64,000 bases of DNA, taken from Paraniabella defluvii (GTDB lineage: Bacteria; Bacteroidota; Bacteroidia; Chitinophagales; Chitinophagaceae). The position numbers and the translations under genes are program-made. Position 1 is the first letter of the stretch; the number at the start of each line of letters is the position of its first letter. The notes beneath the pieces were generated by a model that was given only the letters and a program-made list of their open reading frames with translations, made no database searches and was not told the DNA's origin. The DNA lies in contig CP079215.1 in assembly GCA_019316985.1 (NCBI GenBank), positions 1,984,001 through 2,048,000 of the forward strand, in the 5' to 3' direction. Shown here one piece after another: positions 9,913 to 18,950 of the stretch.

Positions 9913-11148
9913 ATGCTGCTCCGACATCTTCATTTTTTAAAGTTGGTTTTATTACATAGCCTTACCGCTTTTGGCGGGCCACAGGCGCATTTGGCTATGA
10001 TGATGAAAACCTTTGTGAAGAAAACACCTTATGTAAGCGAGCAGGAATTGATGGAGTATAATGCCTTTTGCCAGCTTCTTCCGGGAGCATCTTCTACGCA
10101 AACCTTAACCCTGATAGGCTATAAGAGGGCGGGCCTGTTTTGGCTGCGCTTACTTTACTGGTTTGGGTATTTCCGGCCTGCGCTATCATGTGTGGTTTAT
10201 CTTTTTCGTAGAGTACGTAGAAGGCAGCAGCCGGCATTTTGATATTTTTAAATACATCGTGCCAATGGCTACCGGGTTTCTCATATTTGCCTGTATCAGC
10301 TCCCTCCCTTACTCTGTAAAGAACCTGGTTACTTCATTAATAGCTATTGGTTGCGGGCTGGCCACTTTCTTCTTTTTTGGTAAGCCGTTTTTTGTACCTA
10401 TCCTTATTTTGGTGGGTGGATTTATAACCAACCTTAGTAATAAAAGAATACCGCAGGTGGAGGTAAAACCAGGCAAAATAAGATGGTGGAATATATGGCT
10501 GTTCGCGATCATCTTTATTGTGGCCGGTATTGTGAGTGAAATGGCCAGGAAAAATAACTGGGCTAACCGGAAGCCGGTAAACCTGTTTGAGAACTCTTAC
10601 CGTATGGGAAGCCTGGTATTTGGAGGGGGAAATGTATTGATGCCTATTATGTACGAGCAGTATAGCGTACGTCCAGACGCGGTAAGGAAAAGAAATCCTA
10701 ACGCCATTCATATCAATAAAAAGGATATGCTTACCGGTATAGGAATTGTTAGAGCGGTTCCCGGGCCCGTTTTTTCTATTGCGTCTTATAGTGGCGGACT
10801 GGCTCTAAAGGATATGGGCCCTGCTATGCAGTTGTTGGGCGGAGTAATAGGAATGATAGGGATATTTTTACCCAGCGCCCTATTAGTACTTTTCTTTTTC
10901 CTATATGGAACCGTTTAAAGAAATATTCGGTTATATACCGTTCCCTGGAGGGTATCAATGCCTCCGTATTAGGCATTATGGTAGGATCTACTTTTTATAT
11001 TTTGAAAGATATAACGCTTTTCGACGGTACCACCCATGGTTTTATTAATATAGGGGTAGTGGCAGGAACGGCTATTACTTTGATTTTTACAAGATTGCCG
11101 GCACCTATAATAGTGGCAATTTGTATTGGTTTGGGTTATTTTCTATAA
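9913..11148 (+). CDS. chrA: Chromate transporter, ChrA family (two-domain)
   Basis: Inner-membrane transporter of the CHR family with two homologous halves. The N-terminal half carries [11 protein letters not shown] and [15 protein letters not shown], the C-terminal half [15 protein letters not shown] and the [16 protein letters not shown] repeat of the same motif; this duplication is diagnostic of long-form ChrA. Shifts near 10150-10180 and 10900 break the frame; the tail after the second shift continues [17 protein letters not shown] to stop at 11146-11148. Restored length about 411 residues with roughly ten membrane segments. It overlaps the converging nadD by 13 bases. Whether it exports chromate or another anion is not visible. 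Confidence 0.85.
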
Positions 11149-11708
11149 TAACCGCCTTTTTCAATCTCCGCAATTACATTTTCCGGAAGTAAATATCTTA
11201 AGCTCTTCTTTTCTCTGATCAATTTGCGAATAGCTGTAGCGGATAGTTCCAGCAGGGGAGCATTTAAAACGGTAATATTACCGGGAATACTTTTATCAAT
11301 CTCAAATCCCGGCCGGTTATATACTATTAGGGAGTAGTGTTGCAGGATGAATTCATAATTCCGCCATTTACGGATGTTTTGAAAGCTATCTCCACCCATT
11401 ATTACCCTGAACTGGTATTGAGGATATCTTTCAGTGAGATGGGTAAGGGTTACAGCAGTATAAGAAGGACGGGGAAGGGTAAACTCTATATCGCTGGCTT
11501 TTATTCTGCTATCGTCTTCAATCGCTGTTTGTACCAGGTGCAACCGGTGGTTTTCTTCTAAAAGGGAGCTGCTTTCCTTTAAAGGATTGTGCGGAGATAC
11601 CACAAACCAGACCTTATCAACAAGGTTTTCGTTAAGAATATGATTAGCAATGATTAAATGAGCATGATGAATAGGGTTAAACGACCCAAAATATAATCCA
11701 ATGGTCAT
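11136..11708 (-). CDS. nadD: Nicotinate-nucleotide adenylyltransferase
   Basis: Adenylates nicotinate mononucleotide to deamido-NAD. Intact 190-residue frame with the nucleotidyltransferase motif GLYFGSFNPIHHAHLIIAN at the start, VSPHNPLKE, MGGDSFQNIRKW, and the ISxTxIR-type motif as LLELSATAIRKLI near the C-terminus. It follows the FeoA-domain gene by 8 bases on the same strand and is probably co-transcribed from the promoter box at 11952. Together with nadA at 5088 this gives two steps of NAD synthesis in the window. Confidence 0.95.
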   Translation of the reverse strand: MTIGLYFGSFNPIHHAHLIIANHILNENLVDKVWFVVSPHNPLKESSSLLEENHRLHLVQTAIEDDSRIKASDIEFTLPRPSYTAVTLTHLTERYPQYQFRVIMGGDSFQNIRKWRNYEFILQHYSLIVYNRPGFEIDKSIPGNITVLNAPLLELSATAIRKLIREKKSLRYLLPENVIAEIEKGGYYRK

Positions 11709-11716
11709 ATTGCAGC

Positions 11717-11947
11717 TTATATATTAACCACTATCTGTTTTGCTTCATCTGTTCTAAGGCTTAATAAATAGCCTGCAACAGATATAGACATAGGGTCGTT
11801 AAAGAGCGCTTTCTGTATTACTTCTATCTTTTCACCGGGAAGACAACCCATTTCCATCAGCTTCAGGAAGATTTCTTCGGTTGTGAACTTAACAATGGTA
11901 GCTATTTGGCCCGGCTGCAGATCCGATAATAATAATTCGTTTACCAT
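11717..11947 (-). CDS. feoA: FeoA-domain protein (stand-alone)
   Basis: A 76-residue protein that is almost wholly an SH3-like FeoA domain: LSDLQPGQIATIVKF, LMEMGCLPGEKIEVIQKA, DPMSISVAGYLLSLR and a final VVNI. FeoA domains bind the cytosolic part of FeoB or form the C-terminus of DtxR-type regulators. No feoB is in the window, so its partner is unknown. It is the first gene of a two-gene unit with nadD, and a TAnnTTTG box starts only five bases upstream of its ATG, implying a leaderless or near-leaderless transcript. Confidence 0.8.
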   Translation of the reverse strand: MVNELLLSDLQPGQIATIVKFTTEEIFLKLMEMGCLPGEKIEVIQKALFNDPMSISVAGYLLSLRTDEAKQIVVNI

Positions 11948-11951
11948 AAGG

Positions 11952-11959
11952 CAAAGCTA
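11952..11959 (-). promoter_or_regulatory. Bacteroidota -7 promoter box for feoA-nadD
   Basis: On the minus strand this reads TAGCTTTG, a perfect TAnnTTTG match, ending five bases before the feoA ATG. Transcription start seven or so bases downstream would fall at the start codon. The -33 element was not recognised. Confidence 0.45.
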
Positions 11960-11997
11960 AGCATTGTTGTTTGTGTTTTGTTTGCGAATTTTGGAAT

Positions 11998-12445
11998 ATG
12001 AATACAAATGAGTTTGATATACAGTTTCATTTTCAGAAGTCAGTAGTATTAAAAGAGCGTAGGAGATTAAAAGGGTTCATTAGGGAAAAGCTTTTGAGAG
12101 AAGGAAAGAAATGTGGTTCTGAGGTTAATTTTATCTTTTGTTCTGATGATGAATTGCTGCAAATCAAGTAAGCACCTGGAGCATGATTATTATACAGATA
12201 TCATCACCTTTGATTTATCTGATGAGCGTTCATGTAAACTTGTTTCTGATATATATATTAGTGTAGATCGGGTTAAGGAAAACGCAAGAGCGGAACATGT
12301 TTCTACTGCTAGTGAGCTAAATAGGGTTATTTTTCACGGATTGTTGCATTTAATAGGATATAAGGACAAAACAGCAGGGCAGGCAAAGAAGATGAGAGGG
12401 ATGGAGGAGAAGTGGATGGCCGATTTTGAAGGGTTTCACGGATAA
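11998..12445 (+). CDS. ybeY: Endoribonuclease YbeY (rRNA maturation)
   Basis: Single-strand endoribonuclease needed for 16S rRNA 3'-end maturation. Start ATG at 11998 (MNTNEFDIQFHF). A shift near 12168 joins SDDELLQI to the next frame, which has DYYTDIITFDLS, SDIYISVDRVKENA and the zinc motif HGLLHLIGYKDKT. The classical third ligand His (HxxxHxxGYxH) is Asp here, a variant common in Bacteroidota YbeY as far as I recall. About 148 residues restored. It is followed by two parS sites and mnmG. Confidence 0.9.
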
Positions 12446-12450
12446 GTTGT

Positions 12451-12466
12451 TGTTCCACGTGAAACA
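12451..12466. other. parS: parS centromere site 1
   Basis: TGTTCCACGTGAAACA matches the ParB-binding consensus TGTTnCACGTGAAACA at all 16 positions. It lies in the 150-base gap between ybeY and mnmG, six bases after the ybeY stop. Chromosomal parS sites normally cluster near the replication origin. Confidence 0.88.
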
Positions 12467-12514
12467 AAAATAGTGTACCAATAATGGTGTTTAGTTTGAT
12501 CAGTTTATTAAACC

Positions 12515-12530
12515 TGTTCCACGTGAAACG
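12515..12530. other. parS: parS centromere site 2
   Basis: TGTTCCACGTGAAACG matches the parS consensus except for the last base. It is 64 bases from site 1, in the same orientation and with the same core, so the pair is very unlikely to be chance. Confidence 0.87.
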
Positions 12531-12580
12531 AATGAATATATTGAAGTAACAGATACAAAACACATCCTTCTAATAATTCG

Positions 12581-12588
12581 TACCTTTG
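12581..12588 (+). promoter_or_regulatory. Bacteroidota -7 promoter box for mnmG
   Basis: TACCTTTG fits TAnnTTTG and ends seven bases before the mnmG ATG at 12596, implying a nearly leaderless mRNA, as at feoA. No -33 element was confidently identified. Confidence 0.5.
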
Positions 12589-12595
12589 CAAACTT

Positions 12596-14461
12596 ATGTT
12601 TCCTGAATATGATGTAATAGTAGTAGGTGCAGGTCATGCCGGTTGCGAAGCCGCAGCGGCAGCTGCCAATATGGGTTCCAAAACTCTTTTAGTAACTATG
12701 AATATGCAAACGATCGCTCAAATGAGCTGCAATCCTGCTATGGGTGGCATTGCCAAGGGCCAGATCGTACGTGAGATAGATGCTATGGGTGGTTACTCAG
12801 GGATTGTTACTGACCTTTCTATAATCCAGTTCAGAATGCTGAATCGTTCCAAAGGTCCGGCAATGTGGAGCCCCAGGGCGCAAAGCGACCGCATGGTGTT
12901 TGCTGCTAAATGGAGAGAGATGCTGGAACAAACCCCAAACCTGGATTTCTACCAGGATATGGTAAAAGGCCTGTTGGTAAAAGACAAACGTGTTGCAGGC
13001 GTTATTACCGGCCTGGGGCATGAAATAAAAGCAAAAGCGGTTGTATTAACCAATGGTACATTCCTTAATGGCATTATTCATATCGGAGAGAAACAATTTG
13101 GAGGCGGAAGGGTGGCAGAAAAGGCTGCCAGCGGTATTACAGAGCAATTGGTTTCACTGGGTTTTGAAAGCGACCGTTTAAAGACCGGTACTCCTCCTAG
13201 AGTAGATGGACGAAGCCTGGATTATACCAAGATGGAAGTGCAGGAAGGGGATGAAGATATTGTAGGCTTTTCTTTTAGCGATACTAAAAGATCAGTGCGA
13301 AAGATCAACGCTGCTGCTGGATTACTTATACCAGCCCGGAAGTTCATGAAATATTAAAAACCGGCTTTGACAGGAGCCCGATGTTCGCTGGTCGAATTGA
13401 TGGTGTGGGCCCGCGATATTGCCCGAGTATTGAAGATAAGATCAATCGATTTGCAGACAGAGACCGGCACCAGCTTTTTGTAGAACCGGAAGGCTGGAAC
13501 ACTGTGGAGATTTATGTAAACGGGTTTTCTACTTCATTACCTGAAGATGTGCAGTATAAAGCTTTGAGAACGGTTCCAGGATTTGAGAATGCACGTTTAT
13601 TCAGACCGGGTTATGCGATTGAATATGATTATTTTCCGCCAACGCAGCTTACCAATACTTTAGAGACAAAGTTGATCAAAAATCTATTTTTGCAGGCCAG
13701 ATCAATGGCACAACGGGATATGAGGAAGCAGCCTGCCAGGGATTGATGGCAGGAATTAATGCACACCTTAATGTAAAAGAACAGGATGCGTTGGTATTAA
13801 AACGCAGCGAAGCATATATAGGTGTATTGATCGATGACCTGATTAACAAAGGAACAGAAGAGCCTTACAGGATGTTTACTTCGCGCGCAGAGTACCGGAC
13901 ATTGCTCAGGCAGGATAATGCCGACGCACGGTTAACGCCATTAAGCTATCAACTGGGATTAGCTAAGGAGGATAGAATGGAAAGAATATGGCAAAAAAAT
14001 GAAAATGTTGCCGGAATAAAAGATATTTTGAAGAACACTATGGTAACCCCTGACCAGATCAATGGTTTCCTTGAATCTATTGGTTCTTCTAAAATCACTG
14101 AGAAGCAGAAGGCTGAAAAAATATTGCTGAGACCCAATATTGAGCTGGCCGATCTTTCCGGGCTTTGCCTTTCCTTAATGAATCGCTGAAAAGCTATTCA
14201 AAAGAAGAAATCGAGCAGGCAGCAATACAGGTAAAGTATGATACCTATATTGAGAAGGAGAGAGAAATAGTATCCAGGATGAGTGAAATGGAAAACTTAA
14301 GTATACCAGATAGTTTCGATTATGGCAAGCTTTCTTCGCTCGGAAATGAAGCTAAGGGAAAACTGAATCGCATCCGACCTAAAACACTGGGACAAGCCAG
14401 CAGAATATCCGGAATCAATCCGAGCGATGTGCAGATACTAATGGTGTATATGGGAAGATAA
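12596..14461 (+). CDS. mnmG: tRNA U34 carboxymethylaminomethyl synthase subunit MnmG (GidA)
   Basis: FAD enzyme that with MnmE modifies the wobble uridine of certain tRNAs. N-terminal dinucleotide motif [14 protein letters not shown], then [41 protein letters not shown] and [10 protein letters not shown], all classical GidA. Breaks near 13300-13375 and 13700-13740 and an overlap near 14165-14189 divide it; the pieces include [57 protein letters not shown] and the C-terminal [19 protein letters not shown]. Restored length is about 621 residues, as usual. An essential-like gene broken in this way argues for sequence error. The parS pair lies in its 5' gap. Confidence 0.95.
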
Positions 14462-14492
14462 ATATATTATAAATAAATTTAATATTATAATT

Positions 14493-15473
14493 TTATTTAA
14501 TGTTTATTATTGTTCTGAATACTCCATCTATTGTTAATCCCATTTTAGCCAAATTGAGCGTATCCAAACGGTCGGACAGCTGATGGTAATTGTTGTTGCG
14601 AAAGAAAGCGGTATTCGTTACCATAATGGCGCTATATCCGAATTTCCAATAGTTTCTGTGATCTGACAGATCAATGCCGCCTGCAAAACCAGGGGCCCTG
14701 AATGATTTGACGTCAATGGAATTATTTTCGAAGTATAGATTTTTAAATTGATTGGCAAAGCTTCCACTAAATGAATTCCTGGCCAATACAATATAATCGC
14801 CCCTATCGCCATACATCCATTTCATTACTCCAACAGGATAATTTTGAGAGCCGGGTATATCCGAATAATACCCGATCATTTCCAGGCAAACCATTCCCTT
14901 AACATCTTGTTTTTTATCGAACAAAGATTTAGCATGCACATAGCTTCCCATTTGCTCCGTTCTGAAGAAAGGAGGTTCTTCAAGTGTAAACGCAACCAGT
15001 TCAATCCGGTATTTAAGCGGCTGATCTTTTAAAAGTCTTGCCAGTTCCATTATGCCCACCACCCCGCTGGCATTATCATCGGCGCCGTCCTGTTCACCGC
15101 ATACATCGTAATGGGCGCCAATTACAATTACTTCACCGTCATCCGGACCAAAAGATGCAAAAACGTTTTTGTAAATATTTCCTGACACCTTGTATTCCTG
15201 CATCCCGGTGCGATGCGTATACTTCGAAAATCCATGGCGGATTCTTTCGGCAACCGTGTCAAGCACTTCTACGTTTTTATAATGACGGGGCTTTGTAGTA
15301 TTTAGTATCAGCTCAAAGTTTTGTTTTAATTGTAACGTGTCTGCTAAGCGAGGTAAGTGTTTCCCGGGAGAGGATACAGGATAATTTTGAGCTACAAAAA
15401 ATACAACTAAAACCAGAACGATTGCCAGCAGGTAGGTAAAGAAGCGTTTCATAGACAGTTTTAATGGGTTCAT
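14493..15473 (-). CDS. M28-family zinc metallopeptidase, membrane-anchored or exported
   Basis: Intact 326-residue protein. An N-terminal hydrophobic segment (FFTYLLAIVLVLVVFFVAQ) is a signal or anchor. The M28 zinc motifs follow: VIGAHYDVCGEQDGADDNASG, the Glu pair in VAFTLEEPPFF, LEMIGYY, and a C-terminal IDLSDHRNYWKFGYSAIMV. Family members are aminopeptidases or glutaminyl cyclases; substrate cannot be assigned. It is divergent from the eCIS operon, with 251 bases between the two starts that must hold both promoters. Confidence 0.88.
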   Translation of the reverse strand: MNPLKLSMKRFFTYLLAIVLVLVVFFVAQNYPVSSPGKHLPRLADTLQLKQNFELILNTTKPRHYKNVEVLDTVAERIRHGFSKYTHRTGMQEYKVSGNIYKNVFASFGPDDGEVIVIGAHYDVCGEQDGADDNASGVVGIMELARLLKDQPLKYRIELVAFTLEEPPFFRTEQMGSYVHAKSLFDKKQDVKGMVCLEMIGYYSDIPGSQNYPVGVMKWMYGDRGDYIVLARNSFSGSFANQFKNLYFENNSIDVKSFRAPGFAGGIDLSDHRNYWKFGYSAIMVTNTAFFRNNNYHQLSDRLDTLNLAKMGLTIDGVFRTIINIK

Positions 15474-15724
15474 TGTTTTTTAAAAGCATATCTAAAATAT
15501 TGAAAGATTAAATTCTATCATAGAATGCCGCTATAATTATTTGTTTATTTTATATCAGGTAAACAAGGCTGTTTTTAAAAGACGCTATTCTACAACACCA
15601 TCACCCGATCTAGGTATTTTTTTCGCTCGCCAATTATCTACCTTAGTGATAAGAAACCAAAGGTGGTCATCGTTTCATTTAACACCATTTTTTCTGTGAT
15701 GATCTTCCTCCGGAAAAATTACCA

Positions 15725-16342
15725 ATGATAGAAAACGCCCTCATATTACTTCGGGAAGAATTGTCTTCATACATGATTGCTCACGGGGATCCGGCTTCTG
15801 TAGTAGTAGAGAATATCAGCCTTTTGGGTTCAGATAAAGAGGATCTGCTGCTCGAAAACCTGGTTCTCTCTGTGGTAAATATTGAGCAGGAAAACACACT
15901 AAAAAATGCATCCGTTTATCAAAGAAATGAAGCGGCTGCTGTTTACGAAAATCAGCCGGTTCATTTAAACCTGTATGTATTGGTATCGGCGAATTTCAAT
16001 TCGGGAACGCCACCTAACAACGGTTATCTGCTGGCATTGAAGCGACTTTCATTGGCGATAAAATTTTTCCAGGGCAAATCGGTGTTTACGCCAGCTTCAT
16101 CTGCTATTAGTTTACCTGCGCCATTAAACGATTTATCAAACCCGGAAATTAATTCGCTTAAACTTGTTTTGGAACTGCATTCTTTATCATTCGAACAGGT
16201 GAACTATTTATGGGGCTCGTTGGGTGGAAGACAGATTCCATCTGTATTGTATAAAGTAAGAATGGTAACTATATCAGAAAGAAGAGCTTTAAGAGAAGCC
16301 CCGCTTATACAGGAAGTACTTATTCAAACGCAAATGCCATAA
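15725..16342 (+). CDS. eCIS tube/sheath terminator, DUF4255 (Pvc16/Afp16-like)
   Basis: First gene of the eCIS operon. Intact 205 residues, starting MIENALILLREELSSYM, with LEVVNIEQE-like LVLSVVNIEQENTLKN and the DUF4255 pattern NPEINSLKLVLELHSLSFEQVNYLWGSLG in shorter blocks, then a conserved SVLYKVRMV. Afp16 caps the tube end and ends tube/sheath growth. In Bacteroidota eCIS operons the DUF4255 gene commonly comes first, directly before the sheath. The upstream 251 bases contain no other gene and presumably the operon promoter, although no clear -33/-7 pair was identified. Confidence 0.88.
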   Translation: MIENALILLREELSSYMIAHGDPASVVVENISLLGSDKEDLLLENLVLSVVNIEQENTLKNASVYQRNEAAAVYENQPVHLNLYVLVSANFNSGTPPNNGYLLALKRLSLAIKFFQGKSVFTPASSAISLPAPLNDLSNPEINSLKLVLELHSLSFEQVNYLWGSLGGRQIPSVLYKVRMVTISERRALREAPLIQEVLIQTQMP

Positions 16343-16394
16343 TAATACAATCTGTAAACCAACCACTATTTTAAAACCTTAAAAACACAATGTT

Positions 16395-17834
16395 ATGCCA
16401 GATTATAAAAGTCCCGGTGTGTATATAGAAGAGATTCCAAAATTTCCCCTTCTATTGCCCAGGTAGAAACCGCTATTCCCGCGTTTATCGGTTATACCCA
16501 AAAAGCGCTTGACAGGAATAACGCAAGCCTTATCAATAACCCAATACGCATTACATCTTTGCTCGAATATGAAACTTTTTTCGGTAAGGCAGCTAATGAA
16601 GATAACCTGGAAGTGACATTGGTGCAGGAACAAACAGGAAGTGTTATTACAAAAGAGAGCATATCCGTAGCTTTTAACGGGGCGCCGTCCAGGCACATTA
16701 TGTATTATGCCCTGCAATCCTACTTTGCTAATGGCGGAGGCCCCTGTTACATTGTTTCGGTAGGTGCTTTTAAAGGAGCCTTGGGAGACCAGCTGTCATT
16801 ATCTGAAATGAGTGCAGGCTTAAATGCTCTGGCAAAGGAGGACGAACCTACATTGATTGTTTTTCCGGAAGGACAGAATATGGATGAATCGGAATATTAC
16901 ACATTGCAAAATGATGCGCTGGCCCAATGTAATCTGCTGCAGGACAGGTTTAGTATAATGGATCTGCACCATAGCGGGGCAGGTTTGCTTACCAGCGGAG
17001 ATGTTGCCACCATTGCAGAATCTTTCAGGGACGGGGTTACCAATCACCTGAAATATGGTGCCGCTTATTTTCCCAATATCAAAACGGTTTTTCCTTACCA
17101 GTACAGCGAAGACACTATTAACATAGTACATACCGTAAACGGATCGCCGGGCAGTTTAAATGGCGTGTCCTTATCCAATCTTAAAGACAGCTCCAATGCT
17201 GCTTACAATACCTCTGCTTATGGAAAACTAAAATCGGCTGTCAGTGATTTTGGAGTAGTGCTCCCCCTTCTTCTACCATAGCAGGTATTTATGCTGCAGT
17301 GGATGCTAACCGGGGAGTATGGAAGGCTCCCGCAAATGTAGGCGTAAACGGACTTCGCGGGCTTACTTATAAAATAACCAATACAGAACAGGATTTTTTG
17401 AATGTAGATGCTACGAGTGGAAAATCGATCAATTGCATCAGGGCATTTACCGGCAAAGGAACCCTGGTATGGGGCGCACGTACGCTTGCAGGAAATGATA
17501 ATGAGTGGCGCTACGTATCCGTACGACGATTTTTCAACATGGTGGAAGAAAGCTGTAAAAAGCATCTGCCCAGTTTGTTTTTGAGCCTAATGATGCCAAT
17601 ACCTGGGTTAAAGTAAAAGCAATGATTGAAAACTATCTCACTGTATTGTGGCGGCAGGGTGCGCTGGCAGGAGCAAAGCCTGAACATGCATTTTATGTAG
17701 CCTGTGGTTTAAACCAAACCATGACTGCGCAGGATATACTGGAAGGAAAGCTTATTGTAGAGATTGGCATGGCGGCTGTTCGCCCGGCTGAGTTTATCGT
17801 GCTGCGCTTCTCTCATAAAATGCAGGAATCTTAA
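16395..17834 (+). CDS. eCIS contractile sheath protein
   Basis: Builds the contractile outer sheath whose shortening drives the inner tube. Starts MPDYKSPGVYIEEIPK, the canonical phage-tail-sheath N-terminus, then TAIPAFIGYTQKA, YFANGGGPCYIVSVG, a variable middle, and the conserved C-terminal NVGVNGLRGLTYKIT, INCIRAFTGKGTLVWGART, WRYVSVRRFFNMVEESCKK, KAMIENYLTVLWRQGAL and AEFIVLRFSHKMQ. Breaks near 16440, 17265 and 17565 split it; restored length is about 480 residues. Only one sheath gene is present, whereas Afp and PVC have three paralogues. A 7-base-pair hairpin encloses its stop codon. Confidence 0.95.
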
Positions 17835-17844
17835 GCACCTGCAT
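17820..17844 (+). promoter_or_regulatory. Hairpin around the sheath stop codon
   Basis: ATGCAGG (17820-17826) pairs perfectly with CCTGCAT (17838-17844); the 11-base loop contains the sheath stop TAA (17832-17834). There is no following T run, so it is unlikely to be a strong terminator. In an operon where tube and sheath are needed in hundreds of copies it could be a processing or mRNA-stability element; this is inference. Confidence 0.35.
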
Positions 17845-17887
17845 TACAATCGTTCAAAAAACTATATCAATTTAAAATAAACGAATC

Positions 17888-18319
17888 ATGGCAACCTACC
17901 CGCTTACTAAATTTCACTTCCAGGTAGAATGGGGCGGCACCCGCATTGGCTTTACCGAAATCTCCGGGCTGGATGTAAGCCTGGATGTAATAGAATACAG
18001 GGACGGGGCAAGTCCGGAATACTCTAAAATAAAAATGCCCGGCATGACCAAGTTTTCAAATATTACCTTGAAACGGGGCACCTTTCTCAACGATAATGAA
18101 TTTTACGCCTGGTTTAACACCGTGCAAATGACTAAGATTGAAAGACGGGATATCACCATATCGCTATTGAATGAGAATCATGAGCCTGTAATGGTATGGA
18201 AGGTAAAAAATGCTTTTCCTGTTAAAGTGCAATCAACCGATTTGAAAGCTGACGGAAACGAGGTAGCCATTGAAACACTTGAACTGGCACACGAAGGACT
18301 TAAAATAGACCTGCCCTAA
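17888..18319 (+). CDS. eCIS inner tube protein 1 (Afp1/Pvc1-like)
   Basis: Intact 143-residue Hcp-like tube protein that stacks as hexamers inside the sheath. It begins MATYPLTKFHFQVEWGGTR and shows the family blocks GFTEISGLDVSLDVIEYRDG, KMPGMTKFSNITLKRGTF, WFNTVQ and RRDITISLLNENHEPV. It follows the sheath gene by 53 bases and precedes a second tube paralogue by 11 bases, the usual tube-pair arrangement. Confidence 0.95.
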   Translation: MATYPLTKFHFQVEWGGTRIGFTEISGLDVSLDVIEYRDGASPEYSKIKMPGMTKFSNITLKRGTFLNDNEFYAWFNTVQMTKIERRDITISLLNENHEPVMVWKVKNAFPVKVQSTDLKADGNEVAIETLELAHEGLKIDLP

Positions 18320-18330
18320 AACCGGCTTTT

Positions 18331-18770
18331 ATGAACCAGTACCCCTTACAGGATTTCATTTTAAAGCCAGCTTCCTAGGCTTGCCGGGAGAGGCACCGGT
18401 GGATGTGAAATTTAAAAACATCAGCGGATTAACCATGAGCATGAATACTGAATCGTTGGGAGAGGGTGGTGAGAACAGGTTTCAACATAAGCTGCCTACC
18501 CGCGCAGTATACAGTGATATTACACTGAAGAGGGGACTCTTTATAAACACTGGTTTGTATAAATGGTGTAAGAATGCAATAGAACATTTCGAATTTGCCC
18601 CGCTTACGGTTTTGATCAGTTTGTTGAATGAAGAACATCAGCCTACGGTTAGCTGGCGTGTATTTAATGCAATTCCCACCAAATGGGAAATAACGGAGTT
18701 TAATGCAGAAAGTAATGAGATCGTTATTGAATCTATTGTTTTAAGTTATAGCTATTTCACCTCGGTATAA
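18331..18770 (+). CDS. eCIS inner tube protein 2 (Afp5/Pvc5-like)
   Basis: Paralogue of the preceding tube protein, probably the initiator ring between spike complex and tube. It starts MNQYPLTGFHFKASFLGLPG once a missing C near 18345 is restored; without this only the part from 18381 is open. Shared tube blocks are NISGLTMSMNTESLGEGGEN, ITLKRGLF and VLISLLNEEHQPTVSW. It is more diverged from tube 1 in the N-terminal half and carries the GEGGE motif typical of Afp5-type proteins. About 146 residues. Confidence 0.92.
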
Positions 18771-18779
18771 TAACAAATC

Positions 18780-18947
18780 ATGCCTGTAGAGATCAATGAA
18801 ATTGTAATTACTGCAACGATTGCCGAACCTGCATCCGGCAATGTGAACAGTGTATCTGCACAAGATCAGCGTACTAATAATGCTGATATCGTGAAAGCCT
18901 GTGTGGAAGAGGTTTTGCGCGTATTAAAAGAAAAAGAAGAAAGATAG
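18780..18947 (+). CDS. DUF5908 family small eCIS protein
   Basis: A 55-residue protein, MPVEINEIVITATI at the start and a charged helical end CVEEVLRVLKEKEER. The VEINEIVI opening and position between the second tube gene and the Afp7 gene are those of DUF5908, a small protein found repeatedly in Bacteroidota eCIS loci. Its role is unknown. It is three codons from the next start, so translation is probably coupled within the operon. Confidence 0.78.
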   Translation: MPVEINEIVITATIAEPASGNVNSVSAQDQRTNNADIVKACVEEVLRVLKEKEER

Positions 18948-18950
18948 AAT

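Noticed and set aside
15474-15724. Partial tRNA-Phe copy as attachment site
   Set aside because: No stretch matching the tRNA 3' end was found; the similarity ACACCA is too short.
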